A stretch of 64,000 nt of DNA from Alkalihalobacterium chitinilyticum (GCF_029028005.1 NZ_JAOTPO010000013.1:91051-155050), one strand, 5' to 3'; numbered from the stretch's first letter, positions 7,354-16,612 are shown. Made by a program: numbers and translations. Notes: a model not told the origin generated them from the letters alone.

Positions 7354-9663
7354 TTACTTCTCTTGCAAAGCATTAGTAGTTACAGACCCTATTGAAGTGT
7401 CCACTGCCTTCTCAACCCGCACAGGAACTCCGTTAAGCACGGCGTTTCCTGAAACGGTGTCAATGACTTGTTCGTCTGTTAAAATATTTACGTTACTTCC
7501 GGCATTCTGCTCAGCTACGTGAAGACGTATCCCAGGGAGATTATGGCCCCATCCGTGTGGTAGGCTAACGATTCCTGGCATCACATCTTCGGTAATTTGG
7601 ACAGGCACTTCGATTTGACCTGTGCGGGATTGCACTAGTGCTTGATCTCCAGCTTGAAGCTTGATCCGTTTGGCATCAACTGGATGAAGCCAAAGTTTAC
7701 AACGATCTTCTCCTTTTACTAGCACGGGAAGATTATGCATCCAGGAATTATTGCTCCGCAGATCTCTTCGTCCTACAAGAAGAAAGTGATCAGAATGGGA
7801 GTTCATCGTTTCTTTCAGACGGTCGACATCAGCAATTAATACTGATGGAGCTAACTCAATTTTGCCTGAAGGGGTTTGTAGACTATCTTTTATTCTTGGT
7901 TGAAGCGCTCCTAAGTCCATGCCATGGGGATGATCCTTAAGTACAGCTAGAGTTAATCCATCAGGGTTCTTACCAAAGTGGTCTCCATATGGACCAACCC
8001 TTAAATAAAAATCTAGTAACCGCTCAGGTCCTCTTCTTTCATTCAATAAGCCCATTACTTCTACTACATTTTTTTCATAAATAGGAGAATTTTCGTTCTT
8101 GGCCTCATGTTTGATGATTTCCTTTATCATAACGTCATCTACTGTTTGCGTTATATCTCCTTTGATTTCCTGATCGCTGATAGCGGCAGTTAAATGTAGG
8201 AGCGTTTCCCACTCGTCTTTGTGTTCTTTTGGCAGGTCAAAAACGGCAGGAGAATAATGAGCAATATTTCGAATGGCTAGACTATAGAAAGTAATATCAT
8301 AGTGTGAGCGCTCAAGCGGTGAAGGTGCTGGTAAAATCACATCGGCATGCCGCGTCGTTTCATTTAAATAACAGTCCAAACTAACCATAAACTCTACTTT
8401 TTCCAAGGCTTTGTTTAATCTTTCACTATTAGGCGCTGAAAGAGCGGGATTTCCGGCCATTGATATAAAGGCTTTGATCTGACCTGGACCCGAACTTTCT
8501 ATTTCTTCAGCCAAACTAGACGTTGGAAGTTCTCCTAGTACCTCGGGTAAATTTCTAACAGCGGATTGAAAGCGATTATAACGCGGCTTACGGGCTTTTT
8601 TCGTTTGAGTTCGCCTCGTTGCCGGATTCGTGAACATCACGCCACCCTCACTGTCCAAGTGCCCAGTGAGCACATTGATGACATCAATCAGCCAGCTATT
8701 CATTGTACCAAACTGCTGGGTACAGGTTCCCATTCTTCCATAGACAACAGCCTTAGGAGTTGTTGCTAATTCACGAGCGATACTGCGAATCGTTTCAGCT
8801 GGTATTCCGCATTTAGGACCTACGAGCTCTGGAGCGAAATCTCTCGACACCTTCTCAATGTCCTCCACCCCATGAACAGAATCCGTTAGATGACCTAAAT
8901 TCACCAAATTCTCAGCAAAAAAGGTATGGACCATTCCGAATAAAAATAATGCATCTGTCCCAGGACGAATAAAATGATGTTCATCGGCTTGTTTCGCTGT
9001 TACCGTACGAACAGGATCGATAACAATAAATTTACCACCGCGTTCTTGAAGTGACTTTAGACGCCCTCTCATATTCGGTGCTGTCATTAAACTGCCATTA
9101 GAAGCCAACGGATTTGCACCTATCATGACTAAATAATCGGTACGGTCAATATCAGGAATAGACAGATTACTATCACTTCCAAACATGAATTCCGATGAAA
9201 GCTGTTTAGGAATTTGATCTAGTGTACTCGCGGAAAAGATGTTTTTAGTTCCTAAAGAGCGTAGGAACATCGGCATATATAACATCAACCCTAAATTATG
9301 AACAATCGGGTTTCCCAGATAAACTCCGACGGCATGTTTTCCATCATTCTCGATAATCGGACGAAGCTTCATTCTGATTTCTGAGAAAGCCTCTTCCCAA
9401 GAGGCCTCCTGCCAATTCTCTCCTCTACGAATCAGCGGTTTTGTTAGTCGATCCGGGTCAGAGTGTAATTCTTTTAAACTATAACCTTTAGGGCATAAAT
9501 AACCACGGCTAAAAGGGTCTAATTTATCTCCTTTAATATGGACGACTTCCTGACCTTTTGTATGAATTTCCAAGCCACATGTCGCTTCACATAAAGGACA
9601 CGTCCGATAGTTAACAGTTATAGACTGGTCCACCTTACTCGTTTCACTTTTCAAAACGATCAC
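7354..9663 (-). CDS. Molybdopterin oxidoreductase with one [4Fe-4S] cluster (769 aa)
   Basis: Member of the DMSO-reductase/formate-dehydrogenase superfamily. Domains in order are Molybdop_Fe4S4 (Cys22, Cys25, Cys29 and Cys57), the large Molybdopterin domain (about 65-490) and the C-terminal Molydop_binding barrel (about 630-745, with SLPHGWGHNLPG). No Tat signal is present, so it is probably cytoplasmic. At the region that usually supplies the molybdenum ligand the sequence reads SASTLDQIP, with no Cys or in-frame TGA. The substrate is unknown. GTG at 9663 is only two bases from GAGGGG, so TTG at 9654, ten bases away, is an equally good start. It lies 20 bases behind the quinone-oxidoreductase gene in one operon. 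Confidence 0.85.
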   Translation of the reverse strand: MIVLKSETSKVDQSITVNYRTCPLCEATCGLEIHTKGQEVVHIKGDKLDPFSRGYLCPKGYSLKELHSDPDRLTKPLIRRGENWQEASWEEAFSEIRMKLRPIIENDGKHAVGVYLGNPIVHNLGLMLYMPMFLRSLGTKNIFSASTLDQIPKQLSSEFMFGSDSNLSIPDIDRTDYLVMIGANPLASNGSLMTAPNMRGRLKSLQERGGKFIVIDPVRTVTAKQADEHHFIRPGTDALFLFGMVHTFFAENLVNLGHLTDSVHGVEDIEKVSRDFAPELVGPKCGIPAETIRSIARELATTPKAVVYGRMGTCTQQFGTMNSWLIDVINVLTGHLDSEGGVMFTNPATRRTQTKKARKPRYNRFQSAVRNLPEVLGELPTSSLAEEIESSGPGQIKAFISMAGNPALSAPNSERLNKALEKVEFMVSLDCYLNETTRHADVILPAPSPLERSHYDITFYSLAIRNIAHYSPAVFDLPKEHKDEWETLLHLTAAISDQEIKGDITQTVDDVMIKEIIKHEAKNENSPIYEKNVVEVMGLLNERRGPERLLDFYLRVGPYGDHFGKNPDGLTLAVLKDHPHGMDLGALQPRIKDSLQTPSGKIELAPSVLIADVDRLKETMNSHSDHFLLVGRRDLRSNNSWMHNLPVLVKGEDRCKLWLHPVDAKRIKLQAGDQALVQSRTGQIEVPVQITEDVMPGIVSLPHGWGHNLPGIRLHVAEQNAGSNVNILTDEQVIDTVSGNAVLNGVPVRVEKAVDTSIGSVTTNALQEK

Positions 9664-9683
9664 ATCCCCTCATTGGTTTAGGG

Positions 9684-10661
9684 TTACGGATTTAGAACAA
9701 GTTTTCCAATTGTTTTACGTCCTTCAATTAATTCATGAGCCTTATCTGCTTGCTCTAATGGCAGTGCTTCACCGACAATTAATTTCAATTGTCCTTCGCT
9801 GATATACGTTAGTAATTCTTTTAAACTATCTTTATACAGTTTGGTATCATTTAGAATATGAACTAACCAAAATCCGACGACACTCACATTTCGTTGCATA
9901 AGAATCGCTGGATCAAATTGTGTGACCTGTCCCCCAGCGCGTCCATAGATAACGAGACGACCATTGATCGCCAGGCACTTCAGGCTGTTTTTGAAAATTT
10001 CTCCTCCTACCATTTCGAGGACCACATCGACACCCTTCCCGTCTGTTACAGAACGTACTTGCTTATGCCAGCCTTCTTCTGTGTAATTGATGACAGTGTC
10101 AGCACCTAATGAAGTAGCGAGTTCTAGTTTTTCCGTGCTGCTTGCTGTAGCGATAACGTGACTTGCCCCCATGATTTTCGCCAACTGTACAGCTAATGTA
10201 CCTACTCCACCAGCGGCAGCATGAACGAGTACAGTTTCATTTTTTTTCATTTGCCCTGATGTTTTTAAAATATGGTACGCGGACAGTCCTTGACCTAGGA
10301 TGGCAGCGGCTTGGTTGAAATCTACTTGATCTGGTATTTGGACGAGTTGAGATACGTGAAGGGAAATGTATTCTGCATAACCTCCATTGGCAGTTAATGC
10401 AACGACACGATCCCCTACTTTAAAGTCAGTGACATCAGGAGCCACTTCGGTAATGACACCGGAAACTTCCCCTCCTGGTATGTATGGAAGTGGAGTTTTT
10501 TCTAAGTATTGTCCGTAGCGTCTGGCTGTATCAGCAAAATTGACCCCTGCTGCCTTTACTTGGACAAGAACGTGTCCTTGTTTTACTTGGGGAGTTGGAA
10601 CGTCTACTACTTTTAACACATCGGGTTTTCCGTACTCATGAAATTGAATTGCCTTCATCAT
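9684..10661 (-). CDS. NADPH:quinone oxidoreductase, zinc-independent MDR family (325 aa)
   Basis: Medium-chain reductase of the quinone-oxidoreductase/zeta-crystallin type. It has an N-terminal GroES-like domain (IPGGEVSGVI near 60-70), then a Rossmann domain with AAAGGVGTLAVQLAK near 150. The Cys/His zinc ligands of alcohol dehydrogenases are absent. It is expected to reduce quinones or enones with NADPH. Two adjacent ATGs follow AAGGAG; the second (10658) has the better spacing. It is the first gene of an operon with the molybdopterin enzyme. A strong promoter and palindromic operator lie about 150 bases upstream. Confidence 0.85.
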   Translation of the reverse strand: MMKAIQFHEYGKPDVLKVVDVPTPQVKQGHVLVQVKAAGVNFADTARRYGQYLEKTPLPYIPGGEVSGVITEVAPDVTDFKVGDRVVALTANGGYAEYISLHVSQLVQIPDQVDFNQAAAILGQGLSAYHILKTSGQMKKNETVLVHAAAGGVGTLAVQLAKIMGASHVIATASSTEKLELATSLGADTVINYTEEGWHKQVRSVTDGKGVDVVLEMVGGEIFKNSLKCLAINGRLVIYGRAGGQVTQFDPAILMQRNVSVVGFWLVHILNDTKLYKDSLKELLTYISEGQLKLIVGEALPLEQADKAHELIEGRKTIGKLVLNP

Positions 10662-10804
10662 TTCATCTCCTTGTTTGTTGTTGAGTTCGATTTTTAAATA
10701 CTAGATTATGAATTTAATAGTTCGCAAATTACAGTTATGGTGCTTGCTGGTAAAATAAATCCTTCCTACATATAAAGCGCATACAAAGGCGGTTAAGAAG
10801 GAAC

Positions 10805-10822
10805 ATACTAACCGGTTGGTAT
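10805..10822. promoter_or_regulatory. Palindromic operator candidate (TetR-type)
   Basis: ATACTAACCGGTTGGTAT is an almost perfect 18-bp palindrome just downstream of the -10 box at 10830-10835, covering the expected transcription start. ACCGGTT cores are common in TetR-family operators. No regulator gene lies adjacent, so the binding protein is unknown. Confidence 0.5.
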
Positions 10823-10829
10823 ATTTGGT

Positions 10830-10858
10830 ATTATAGTAGAAAATCTCAGATTATTCAA
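10830..10858 (-). promoter_or_regulatory. Sigma-A type promoter of the quinone reductase/molybdoenzyme operon
   Basis: On the minus strand TTGAAT (10858-10853) and TATAAT (10835-10830) are separated by 17 bases. The start would fall inside the palindrome at 10805-10822, giving a leader of about 160 bases. Confidence 0.65.
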
Positions 10859-10862
10859 TTAA

Positions 10863-10901
10863 AATCAAACAGGACGTTACATTTTTTTCCTTAACGTCCT
10901 G
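10863..10901 (-). terminator. Terminator of the EamA gene
   Basis: CAGGACGTTA at 10870-10879 pairs perfectly with TAACGTCCTG at 10892-10901. On the minus strand a broken T-tract follows (TTTGATTTTAATT). Confidence 0.75.
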
Positions 10902-10936
10902 AAACCAAGTCCTATTTTCAATCCAAATCCATTGGT

Positions 10937-11839
10937 CTAAGCAGTTATATTCTTCTCCGCCTCCACCCTTTTCCTAACGCGATCTGCTTTCTTTTGCTGT
11001 TGTAAAAATAAAAAGACACCGAGTAAAACGATAACCCCGCCTACAATCTGAAACAGTAAGACCTGTTCTCCTAAGAGGATAACTGCCAAAAGAGTTGCCC
11101 CTACTGGTTCACCTAAGATACTCATGGAAATCGTGGTGGTGTTTACGTATTTTAATAGGAAGTTAAATATGACATGAGCGATCGTTGGTACGATGGCTAA
11201 TAAAACAAAAATCCCCCATTCTCGTGCGTCGTATCCAACCATCGGTATACTGAATACAAGATTAAATATCGTTAAGGCAACACCAGCAAATAAAAATACA
11301 CAAAAGCTATATATCCAATGAGAGATATTCTTCACCTTACTTTGACCGACTAGCAAATAAGCGACTACAGCGATCACACTAAGGAATGATAACAAATTTC
11401 CGATCATAGCAGCTGAGCTACCATATCCAAAGTCACCCCATCCGACCATAATGACTCCTACAACTGAAATCCCTATTGGTAATATGATCAATTTGCTTGC
11501 TTTTTCTTTAAAAAATAAAAAACCCCCTATCAATGCAACGATCGGTTGTAAAGATAAGATAATCGTTGAACTAGCTACCGTTGTCAGCTTTAAAGAACCG
11601 AACCACAAAGCAAAATGTAAGCCTAAAAAGACTCCAGCCACCGTTAAAAACAACCAATCTTTACTAGATAGTTTGAAAAATTGCTCTCTTTTCACCCATA
11701 CGATCGGGAATAAAAGAAGGCAGGCTAAATACATTCGATACATGCTTAAGATCGTCGCAGGTGCGTCGGACCATTTGACGAATATAGCTGCAAAAGATAC
11801 AGCAATAATTGAAATAGTTAATAGTAAGCCAACAGGCAT
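10937..11839 (-). CDS. EamA/DMT-superfamily permease (300 aa)
   Basis: Ten predicted transmembrane helices form two EamA repeats (about 5-140 and 150-285), the usual size of RhaT/YdcZ-type metabolite exporters. The second repeat carries the typical GEPVGATLLAVILLGEQ signature. The tail is Lys/Arg-rich and cytoplasmic. The ATG at 11839 is chosen because GGAGGA lies ten bases upstream; the open frame begins 30 bases earlier at an ATG abutting its own purine run. It is probably monocistronic, with its own terminator. The substrate is unknown. Confidence 0.85.
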   Translation of the reverse strand: MPVGLLLTISIIAVSFAAIFVKWSDAPATILSMYRMYLACLLLFPIVWVKREQFFKLSSKDWLFLTVAGVFLGLHFALWFGSLKLTTVASSTIILSLQPIVALIGGFLFFKEKASKLIILPIGISVVGVIMVGWGDFGYGSSAAMIGNLLSFLSVIAVVAYLLVGQSKVKNISHWIYSFCVFLFAGVALTIFNLVFSIPMVGYDAREWGIFVLLAIVPTIAHVIFNFLLKYVNTTTISMSILGEPVGATLLAVILLGEQVLLFQIVGGVIVLLGVFLFLQQQKKADRVRKRVEAEKNITA

Positions 11840-12083
11840 TTGAATGGTTCCTCCTGATTTCTGTCTCATCCTCTCCTGCCTTTAGCTTATCAAGGTGTAG
11901 ACAATTTTCTTTACTCTCGTTGCTTTTTATGACCAAGTCGCTATCTTCCTCCAGGGATCTGATCAAATCTATGTTAAGATATACGTTAGTAATTTTTATC
12001 CAGCTAATAAGTCAAATTATATCAAAAAAATGGTTTTATAGGTTACTATAATATTGAGAACATACGCTTAAGGAGTGAGTCTG

Positions 12084-12554
12084 ATGTTAGATTTATTTTT
12101 GTATAATTGGCAAGTAAGAGATGATTGGTTTAAATGGTGTGAAGCTCTTTCAGAAGAAGAGTTACGAAAAGAGCGAATTGGCGGGGTCGGAAGTATTTTA
12201 AAGAACCTATATCACGTCATTGATTGTGAACGATTATGGGTTCATCACATGCAAAATAAACCTGTTATCTCAACTGACTTTAGTTCCATCTCTCGTCTTG
12301 ATGAGGTCATGGCCTATGCGAAGGAAACAAGGGCGAATACTGAAGATTTTCTAAAGCACTGGACAAGTGAAGATGAGGAAAAACGGTTGGAATTGACAAA
12401 TAAAAAGGGCGTCTCCTATTCGTTTACGTACAAAAAAGTTCTTCTTCATATCATCACACATGAAGTTCACCATATCGGTCAACTCTCGATTTGGTCAAGA
12501 GAACTAGATATGAAACCCATTTCTACTGATTTGATTTTTCGAGATTTTATGTAG
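12084..12554 (+). CDS. DinB-superfamily protein (156 aa)
   Basis: Four-helix-bundle DinB/YfiT-like protein, a fold used by thiol-dependent and metal-dependent transferases. Three His positions expected to bind a divalent metal are visible: His in LKNLYHVIDCE, and the pair in IITHEVHHIGQLS near the C-terminus. AAGGAG lies eight bases before the chosen ATG; the upstream in-frame GTG is too close to it. It is a single gene, divergent from the EamA gene. The reaction is unknown. Confidence 0.85.
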   Translation: MLDLFLYNWQVRDDWFKWCEALSEEELRKERIGGVGSILKNLYHVIDCERLWVHHMQNKPVISTDFSSISRLDEVMAYAKETRANTEDFLKHWTSEDEEKRLELTNKKGVSYSFTYKKVLLHIITHEVHHIGQLSIWSRELDMKPISTDLIFRDFM

Positions 12555-12658
12555 GAGAAGATGCATTTCATGAAATGAACGATGGGGTTCGTATATTTAA
12601 TAACTTTTGAATAAAAGAGTCCGATAGATTGGGTGTTTGGAAAGCTGATGATTTTTTA

Positions 12659-12836
12659 CGGACTGAGAGGCCCTTATCTCGTTAAAATCTATGAGATTTT
12701 CAATTTCGCGGACTGAGAGGCCGTTATTTAAAGGATTTTATGAGCAAACAGCTGTTTTTTTAGACAATAAGAGCCTGTGAGTCCGCTAAACCTCTGAAAC
12801 CACTGATTTTATCACAAATAAGGGCCTGTGAGTCCC
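12659..12836. repeat. Dispersed palindromic repeat, locus A
   Basis: Two direct copies of GGACTGAGAGGCCCTTAT-type units (12659-12677 and 12708-12729) face two inverted copies (12767-12786 and 12818-12836). Transcribed, the block could fold into a large hairpin. Related clusters occur at about 40.9-41.4, 48.0-48.2, 57.2-57.3 and 63.7 kb. Confidence 0.75.
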
Positions 12837-12862
12837 CTTCTGCATTTCCCAACCCAACTCTA

Positions 12863-13057
12863 TCAAGGCTGGCTTGAATTTTTGTTCTTCTTTTTCCAAA
12901 TTAAAGCAGCCGTAAGAAGTACAACACCTATTATAGCTATAATAAGGTGGCTTAATAGTAGATGATCGGCCACCAACCATTTAGTGATAAACAATCCGCC
13001 AAAAATAGTAATGGCCACAACCGCTAATTGAACAAGAAATGAATGGATGTTGATAAT
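12863..13057 (-). CDS. Small two-helix membrane protein with a non-canonical ATT or ATC start (64 aa)
   Basis: An open frame of 64 codons encodes two clean hydrophobic helices (about 8-28 and 35-54) and a Lys/Asn-rich tail. It has no ATG, GTG or TTG start in a sensible place. GGAGGGAG directly follows the stop of the GNAT gene and is followed immediately by ATT-ATC-AAC. Either ATT at 13057 or ATC at 13054 would be the start, as in infC, or the start codon has mutated. I favour a recently damaged or poorly translated gene coupled to the GNAT remnant. Confidence 0.45.
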   Translation of the reverse strand: MINIHSFLVQLAVVAITIFGGLFITKWLVADHLLLSHLIIAIIGVVLLTAALIWKKKNKNSSQP

Positions 13058-13065
13058 CTCCCTCC

Positions 13066-13372
13066 TTACATCAAATTTAATTCATAATGATAAAACTGTT
13101 TATCTTGTTGGTAGCCATGTTTTTCATATAATTTCTGAGCCGATAGGTTGTCGGGTGCTGTGCTTAAACTGATGCTTTTCGCCCCGGTTTCTAGCACCAG
13201 TTCTTTCGCTTTAAAGAGAAGCATCTCTCCTATTCCCTGCTTTCGCGCACGTTCATCAACATACAGATCGTTCAATATCCATGCCCTCTTCATCGATATG
13301 GAAGAAAACGTCGGATACAGTTGAGTAAATCCTAAATAGGTCTGCCGTTGCTAGGTTGATGTTCATTTCCAT
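13066..13372 (-). pseudogene. GNAT acetyltransferase with internal deletion
   Basis: The C-terminal half of a GNAT N-acetyltransferase is intact from QTYLGFTQLYP to the stop. It includes the acetyl-CoA loop region RARKQGIGEMLL and the SAQKLYEKHGY motif. At 13372 an ATG with AAGGAG opens MEMNINLATAD, a normal GNAT N-terminus, but this runs into the C-terminal half in the wrong frame near 13345. About 50 codons of the usual N-terminal half are missing. The junction lies at ACGGCAGACC, which suggests recombination between short repeats. Translation from the internal ATG at 13293 would give a 75-residue fragment lacking the substrate-binding half. Confidence 0.75.
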
Positions 13373-13534
13373 TCTCACTCTCACTCCTTAGATTGGTGGG
13401 ATGTTGTTAGGGACCTAAAAATAGGATTTACTTGTAGGTTATATTCCTTTTCAGAATCACATTCTTTGTAATAGTGTAACTCCATTTATTCTCTACTAAA
13501 TTAAAATTCCCTTCTTTTCCTTCTATTTCAATTC

Positions 13535-13564
13535 AAAAAAAAGAACTACCAAAGTAGTCTTTTC
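13535..13564 (-). terminator. Terminator after usp
   Basis: On the minus strand AAAAGACTAC pairs with GTAGTTCTTTT (one bulge) around a short loop and ends in a run of eight T residues. Confidence 0.65.
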
Positions 13565-13638
13565 CGTAGCTTACTAAAAGGCATATTACGATTAAAAATT
13601 AGTGAGTATACTTCTCAACTTTATATTTCAAAAGTTAC

Positions 13639-14061
13639 TTATTTTACGATTAAAACAGGACAATTGGCTCGTTTTGCTACTTTATGACTGACACTTCCTA
13701 GGACAAATTCTTGAATTCCATCTAAACCCCTGCTTCCAATAATAACGAGATCAAAATTATTTCCATTGGCATATTTGATAATTGATGGTCCTGCTTCACC
13801 TTGTAAAATTTGAATCGTGTAATCTACCCCTTCATCTGTCGCTTTCTTGGTTACACCGGTTAATAATTCTTTTCGCTTTTCTTCAATCGATAGCGAGTTC
13901 CAATTACTTAATACATCATGTTTTGCTTTATTAGCATCAACGACATAAACGATTTCTAACTTAGAATCCGAGCCGCCGCACTTTGCAATATGTATCGCAT
14001 TTTCACCCGCTCGTTTGGAATGTTCCGATCCATCGTAGGCTAATAGGATCTTTTTGTACAT
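13639..14061 (-). CDS. Universal stress protein, UspA family (140 aa)
   Basis: Single Usp domain with the ATP-binding signature G-x2-G-x9-G-S in GSRGLDGIQEFVLGS and the N-terminal ILLAYDGSEHSKRA. The ATP motif suggests the nucleotide-binding subclass. The ATG at 14061 has GGAGG eight bases upstream; the open frame extends three codons further to an unlikely GTG. It lies 15 bases behind the SulP transporter gene, so it is probably cotranscribed and may regulate or protect the transporter. SulP-Usp pairing is common in bacteria. Confidence 0.9.
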   Translation of the reverse strand: MYKKILLAYDGSEHSKRAGENAIHIAKCGGSDSKLEIVYVVDANKAKHDVLSNWNSLSIEEKRKELLTGVTKKATDEGVDYTIQILQGEAGPSIIKYANGNNFDLVIIGSRGLDGIQEFVLGSVSHKVAKRANCPVLIVK

Positions 14062-14076
14062 CGAGTTCACCTCCGT

Positions 14077-15525
14077 TTAATGCCCACCCAATTTATTCGC
14101 TAGTTTTTCCACTAACTCTGAACTTTCTTCATTTAGTCCTGTTACATTCACATGAATATCATTTTCTTGGAATTTATTCACGATTTTATCAATGGCAACG
14201 ACAGCCGAGTCATCCCAAATATGCGCTCTTGATAAATTGAGTTCCACTTCCTTCACATCATCTTTGTACTCAAACTCGTTTAATAAATCGGTTACGGAAG
14301 CGAAAAACAATTGACCTTTTATTTTATAAGTCTTTTTCTCTCCTTTTACCTGACTTTCAACAGTTACTTTCGATATTTTTGAAGCGAAGAAAATCGCACT
14401 TAGTAATATTCCTGCAAACACACCAATAGCAAGATTATGGGTGACAACAACGGTTACAACCGTCACAATCATTACGGTTGCATCGGTTTTAGGCACTAGA
14501 TGAATGGTTCGTAATGAATTCCAATCAAATGTACTGATGGAGACCATAATCATCACCCCAGCCAATACCGCCATTGGAATAAGCACAACGATATCTCCTA
14601 GGACAGCTATTAAAAACATTAAGAAAGCACCCGCAACGAAAGCCGACAACCTGCCTCTTCCTCCAGACTTTACGTTTATAACGGATTGACCGATCATCGC
14701 ACAACCAGCCATTCCTCCAAAAAGACCAACTGCAATATTAGCAATTCCTTGTCCGCGGCTTTCCACATTTTTTTCACTTTCGGTATCTGTCATATCATCT
14801 ACGATCGAAGCGGTTAATAATGATTCAATAAGACCGACTACAGCTAAAGCGATCGAATACGGGAAAATAATCATTAGGGTTTCTAAGTTTAACGGTACAT
14901 TTGGGAATAAAAATTCGGGTAATGTTCTTGGAATCGTTCCCATATCCCCGACCGTCCACGCTTGAATATTCATAAAAACGACCATTGCCGTTACAAGAAA
15001 GATAGCAACCAAAGTCGATGGCACAGCTTTTGATATGTATGGAAATAAATAAATAATAAGTAACGTCAACGCGACTAATGCATAAATCATCGGCCGGTGA
15101 CCAACAAAGTGTTCAAGTTGAGCCATAAAAATAAGAATTGCCAAGGCATTAACAAACCCAACCATTACGGAACGCGGTATAAATTTCATATATCTCGCTA
15201 ATTTAAAAACACCGAATAAGATTTGTAAAATTCCTGTTAAAATCGTTGCAGCTAGAAGGTAATGCAACCCATGATCGGCTACTAGCGTGACAATGACTAA
15301 AGCCATCGCACCTGTTGCGGCTGAAATCATCCCGGGCCTTCCACCAACAAATGCGATAACCACAGCCATTACAAATGAGGCATATAACCCTACCATTGGA
15401 TCTACCCCGGCAATGATTGAAAAGGCAATGGCTTCAGGGATTAAAGCAAGAGCAACTACGACCCCAGCTAGGATATCTGCTTTTATATTTCCAAACCACG
15501 ATTCCTTGTACTTCATCTCACTCAT
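14077..15525 (-). CDS. SulP-family anion transporter with STAS domain (482 aa)
   Basis: About 12 transmembrane segments in residues 15-385 followed by a cytoplasmic STAS domain (about 390-480, [19 protein letters not shown]). The N-terminal [35 protein letters not shown] is the SulP consensus. Members carry sulfate, bicarbonate or dicarboxylates with Na+ or H+. In an alkaliphile, bicarbonate is a reasonable guess but cannot be decided here. AAAGGAGGAG precedes the ATG. It forms an operon with the downstream Usp gene. Confidence 0.92.
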   Translation of the reverse strand: MSEMKYKESWFGNIKADILAGVVVALALIPEAIAFSIIAGVDPMVGLYASFVMAVVIAFVGGRPGMISAATGAMALVIVTLVADHGLHYLLAATILTGILQILFGVFKLARYMKFIPRSVMVGFVNALAILIFMAQLEHFVGHRPMIYALVALTLLIIYLFPYISKAVPSTLVAIFLVTAMVVFMNIQAWTVGDMGTIPRTLPEFLFPNVPLNLETLMIIFPYSIALAVVGLIESLLTASIVDDMTDTESEKNVESRGQGIANIAVGLFGGMAGCAMIGQSVINVKSGGRGRLSAFVAGAFLMFLIAVLGDIVVLIPMAVLAGVMIMVSISTFDWNSLRTIHLVPKTDATVMIVTVVTVVVTHNLAIGVFAGILLSAIFFASKISKVTVESQVKGEKKTYKIKGQLFFASVTDLLNEFEYKDDVKEVELNLSRAHIWDDSAVVAIDKIVNKFQENDIHVNVTGLNEESSELVEKLANKLGGH

Positions 15526-15652
15526 TATTCTCCTCCTTTGTAACTGGAGTAACCTTCCTCTAATTTATAATTTTTCTTAGATCGAGATTTTATATGTGAT
15601 AATTTAATTTTTTCTACGATGTAATATATGGGAAGGTTAAATAAATGAGATA

Positions 15653-15774
15653 ATGACCAACAATATCATCGAATTCAAGCCATTGAGGATAATGTAGAAG
15701 AACAATTGGTTGTGAGTTATCAAACCCAATTAAAAGATACCTTAAAACGATTATTTCCTGATTTAGAAAAATAA
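15653..15774 (+). pseudogene. Orphan C-terminal gene tail
   Basis: About 40 codons read DNDQQYHRIQAIEDNVEEQL and then VVSYQTQLKDTLKRLFPDLEK before a TAA, with no start codon or ribosome-binding site upstream. The composition is that of a normal coding tail (charged, helical). It looks like the end of a lost gene; the family is not recognised. Confidence 0.35.
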
Positions 15775-15801
15775 TATGAAGGTACACTCTAAACGTTTAA
15801 C

Positions 15802-15836
15802 AAAAGTAGGATTCTAATATTGGGATCCTACTTTTT
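15802..15836. terminator. Bidirectional terminator
   Basis: AAAAGTAGGAT pairs with ATCCTACTTTTT around a nine-base loop. T-runs on both strands serve the minus-strand gene ending at 15864 and the relic on the plus strand. Confidence 0.8.
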
Positions 15837-15863
15837 CCATGATTGAAATTAAGATGGATTTCC

Positions 15864-16319
15864 TTAACGCTCTTCCCAAATGAAGTCTTCACTCTCTAGT
15901 GCTTGCCAATAGTTCACTTCATTCGTAACAACAAATGTATCTTGTCTCCTCGTTCGATGTTCACTATCAGTTATCCGCATGTGGTCCTCATAAAGAACGA
16001 TCGAAATCCTTCGTATGTTAGGGTCAGCAAATTCAGCTGCTCCGTTAATATGTATCCAGTACTTATATTCACCTTGAGACCTCTCTTCTTTTAATTTTAC
16101 ATTCGAAAATTCGTTGAGCAATTCTTTGATCTCGTTCTTATCTCTTAAGGTCACTGTTGCCGGATCCGGAAATCGAGTAATGTAAACACTTTCCAACTCG
16201 TTAATGTTTAGCTTTTGGAGAACGACTTCCTCAAATGAAGTGTATTTCATTTGATTCATAATCACTGCTGCCCAAATGATAATTAAAAGTAGTACAGAAA
16301 TGATCATCCATTTTTTCAT
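15864..16319 (-). CDS. Membrane-anchored small extracytoplasmic protein (151 aa)
   Basis: An N-terminal helix (about 4-23) anchors a domain of about 125 residues of mixed alpha/beta composition, with VYITRFPDPATVTLRDKNEIKELL and a C-terminal Trp/Glu-rich end. It resembles the DUF5301-like proteins of bacilli, which is a tentative assignment. GGAGG lies 12 bases upstream of the ATG. It is monocistronic, with the shared terminator at 15802-15836. Confidence 0.65.
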   Translation of the reverse strand: MKKWMIISVLLLIIIWAAVIMNQMKYTSFEEVVLQKLNINELESVYITRFPDPATVTLRDKNEIKELLNEFSNVKLKEERSQGEYKYWIHINGAAEFADPNIRRISIVLYEDHMRITDSEHRTRRQDTFVVTNEVNYWQALESEDFIWEER

Positions 16320-16612
16320 GAATTAATTGTGCCTCCTTCAATAAACAATAGCCTTCATTCAGCCTACCATAATGTACCCGTCCATTAAATAAAAAATAGG
16401 AATATTTAAAATATTTAGTTTGAATTAATTACTACTCATTACACTTCGGCGCGAAATCAGGAGAGACACTGTATCTTCATACTATAAAATACAAAAGGAG
16501 ACCTGAAATATATCAGGCCCCCTCAAAAAATATTGTTGTTTAACGCATTACGGGTAGATGTGTCGATGGCTAAACTACGCCTAAATTAAGCGATTATAAA
16601 GGGAATTAACGA

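Noticed and set aside
7354..9663. Selenocysteine formate dehydrogenase
   Set aside because: No in-frame TGA and no Cys/Sec at the expected metal-ligand site, which reads SASTLDQIP; only the general superfamily can be claimed.
12786..12980. 64-codon ATG-started minus-strand frame
   Set aside because: It overlaps the repeat and, out of frame, the two-helix membrane ORF, which has the better SD and protein-like sequence.
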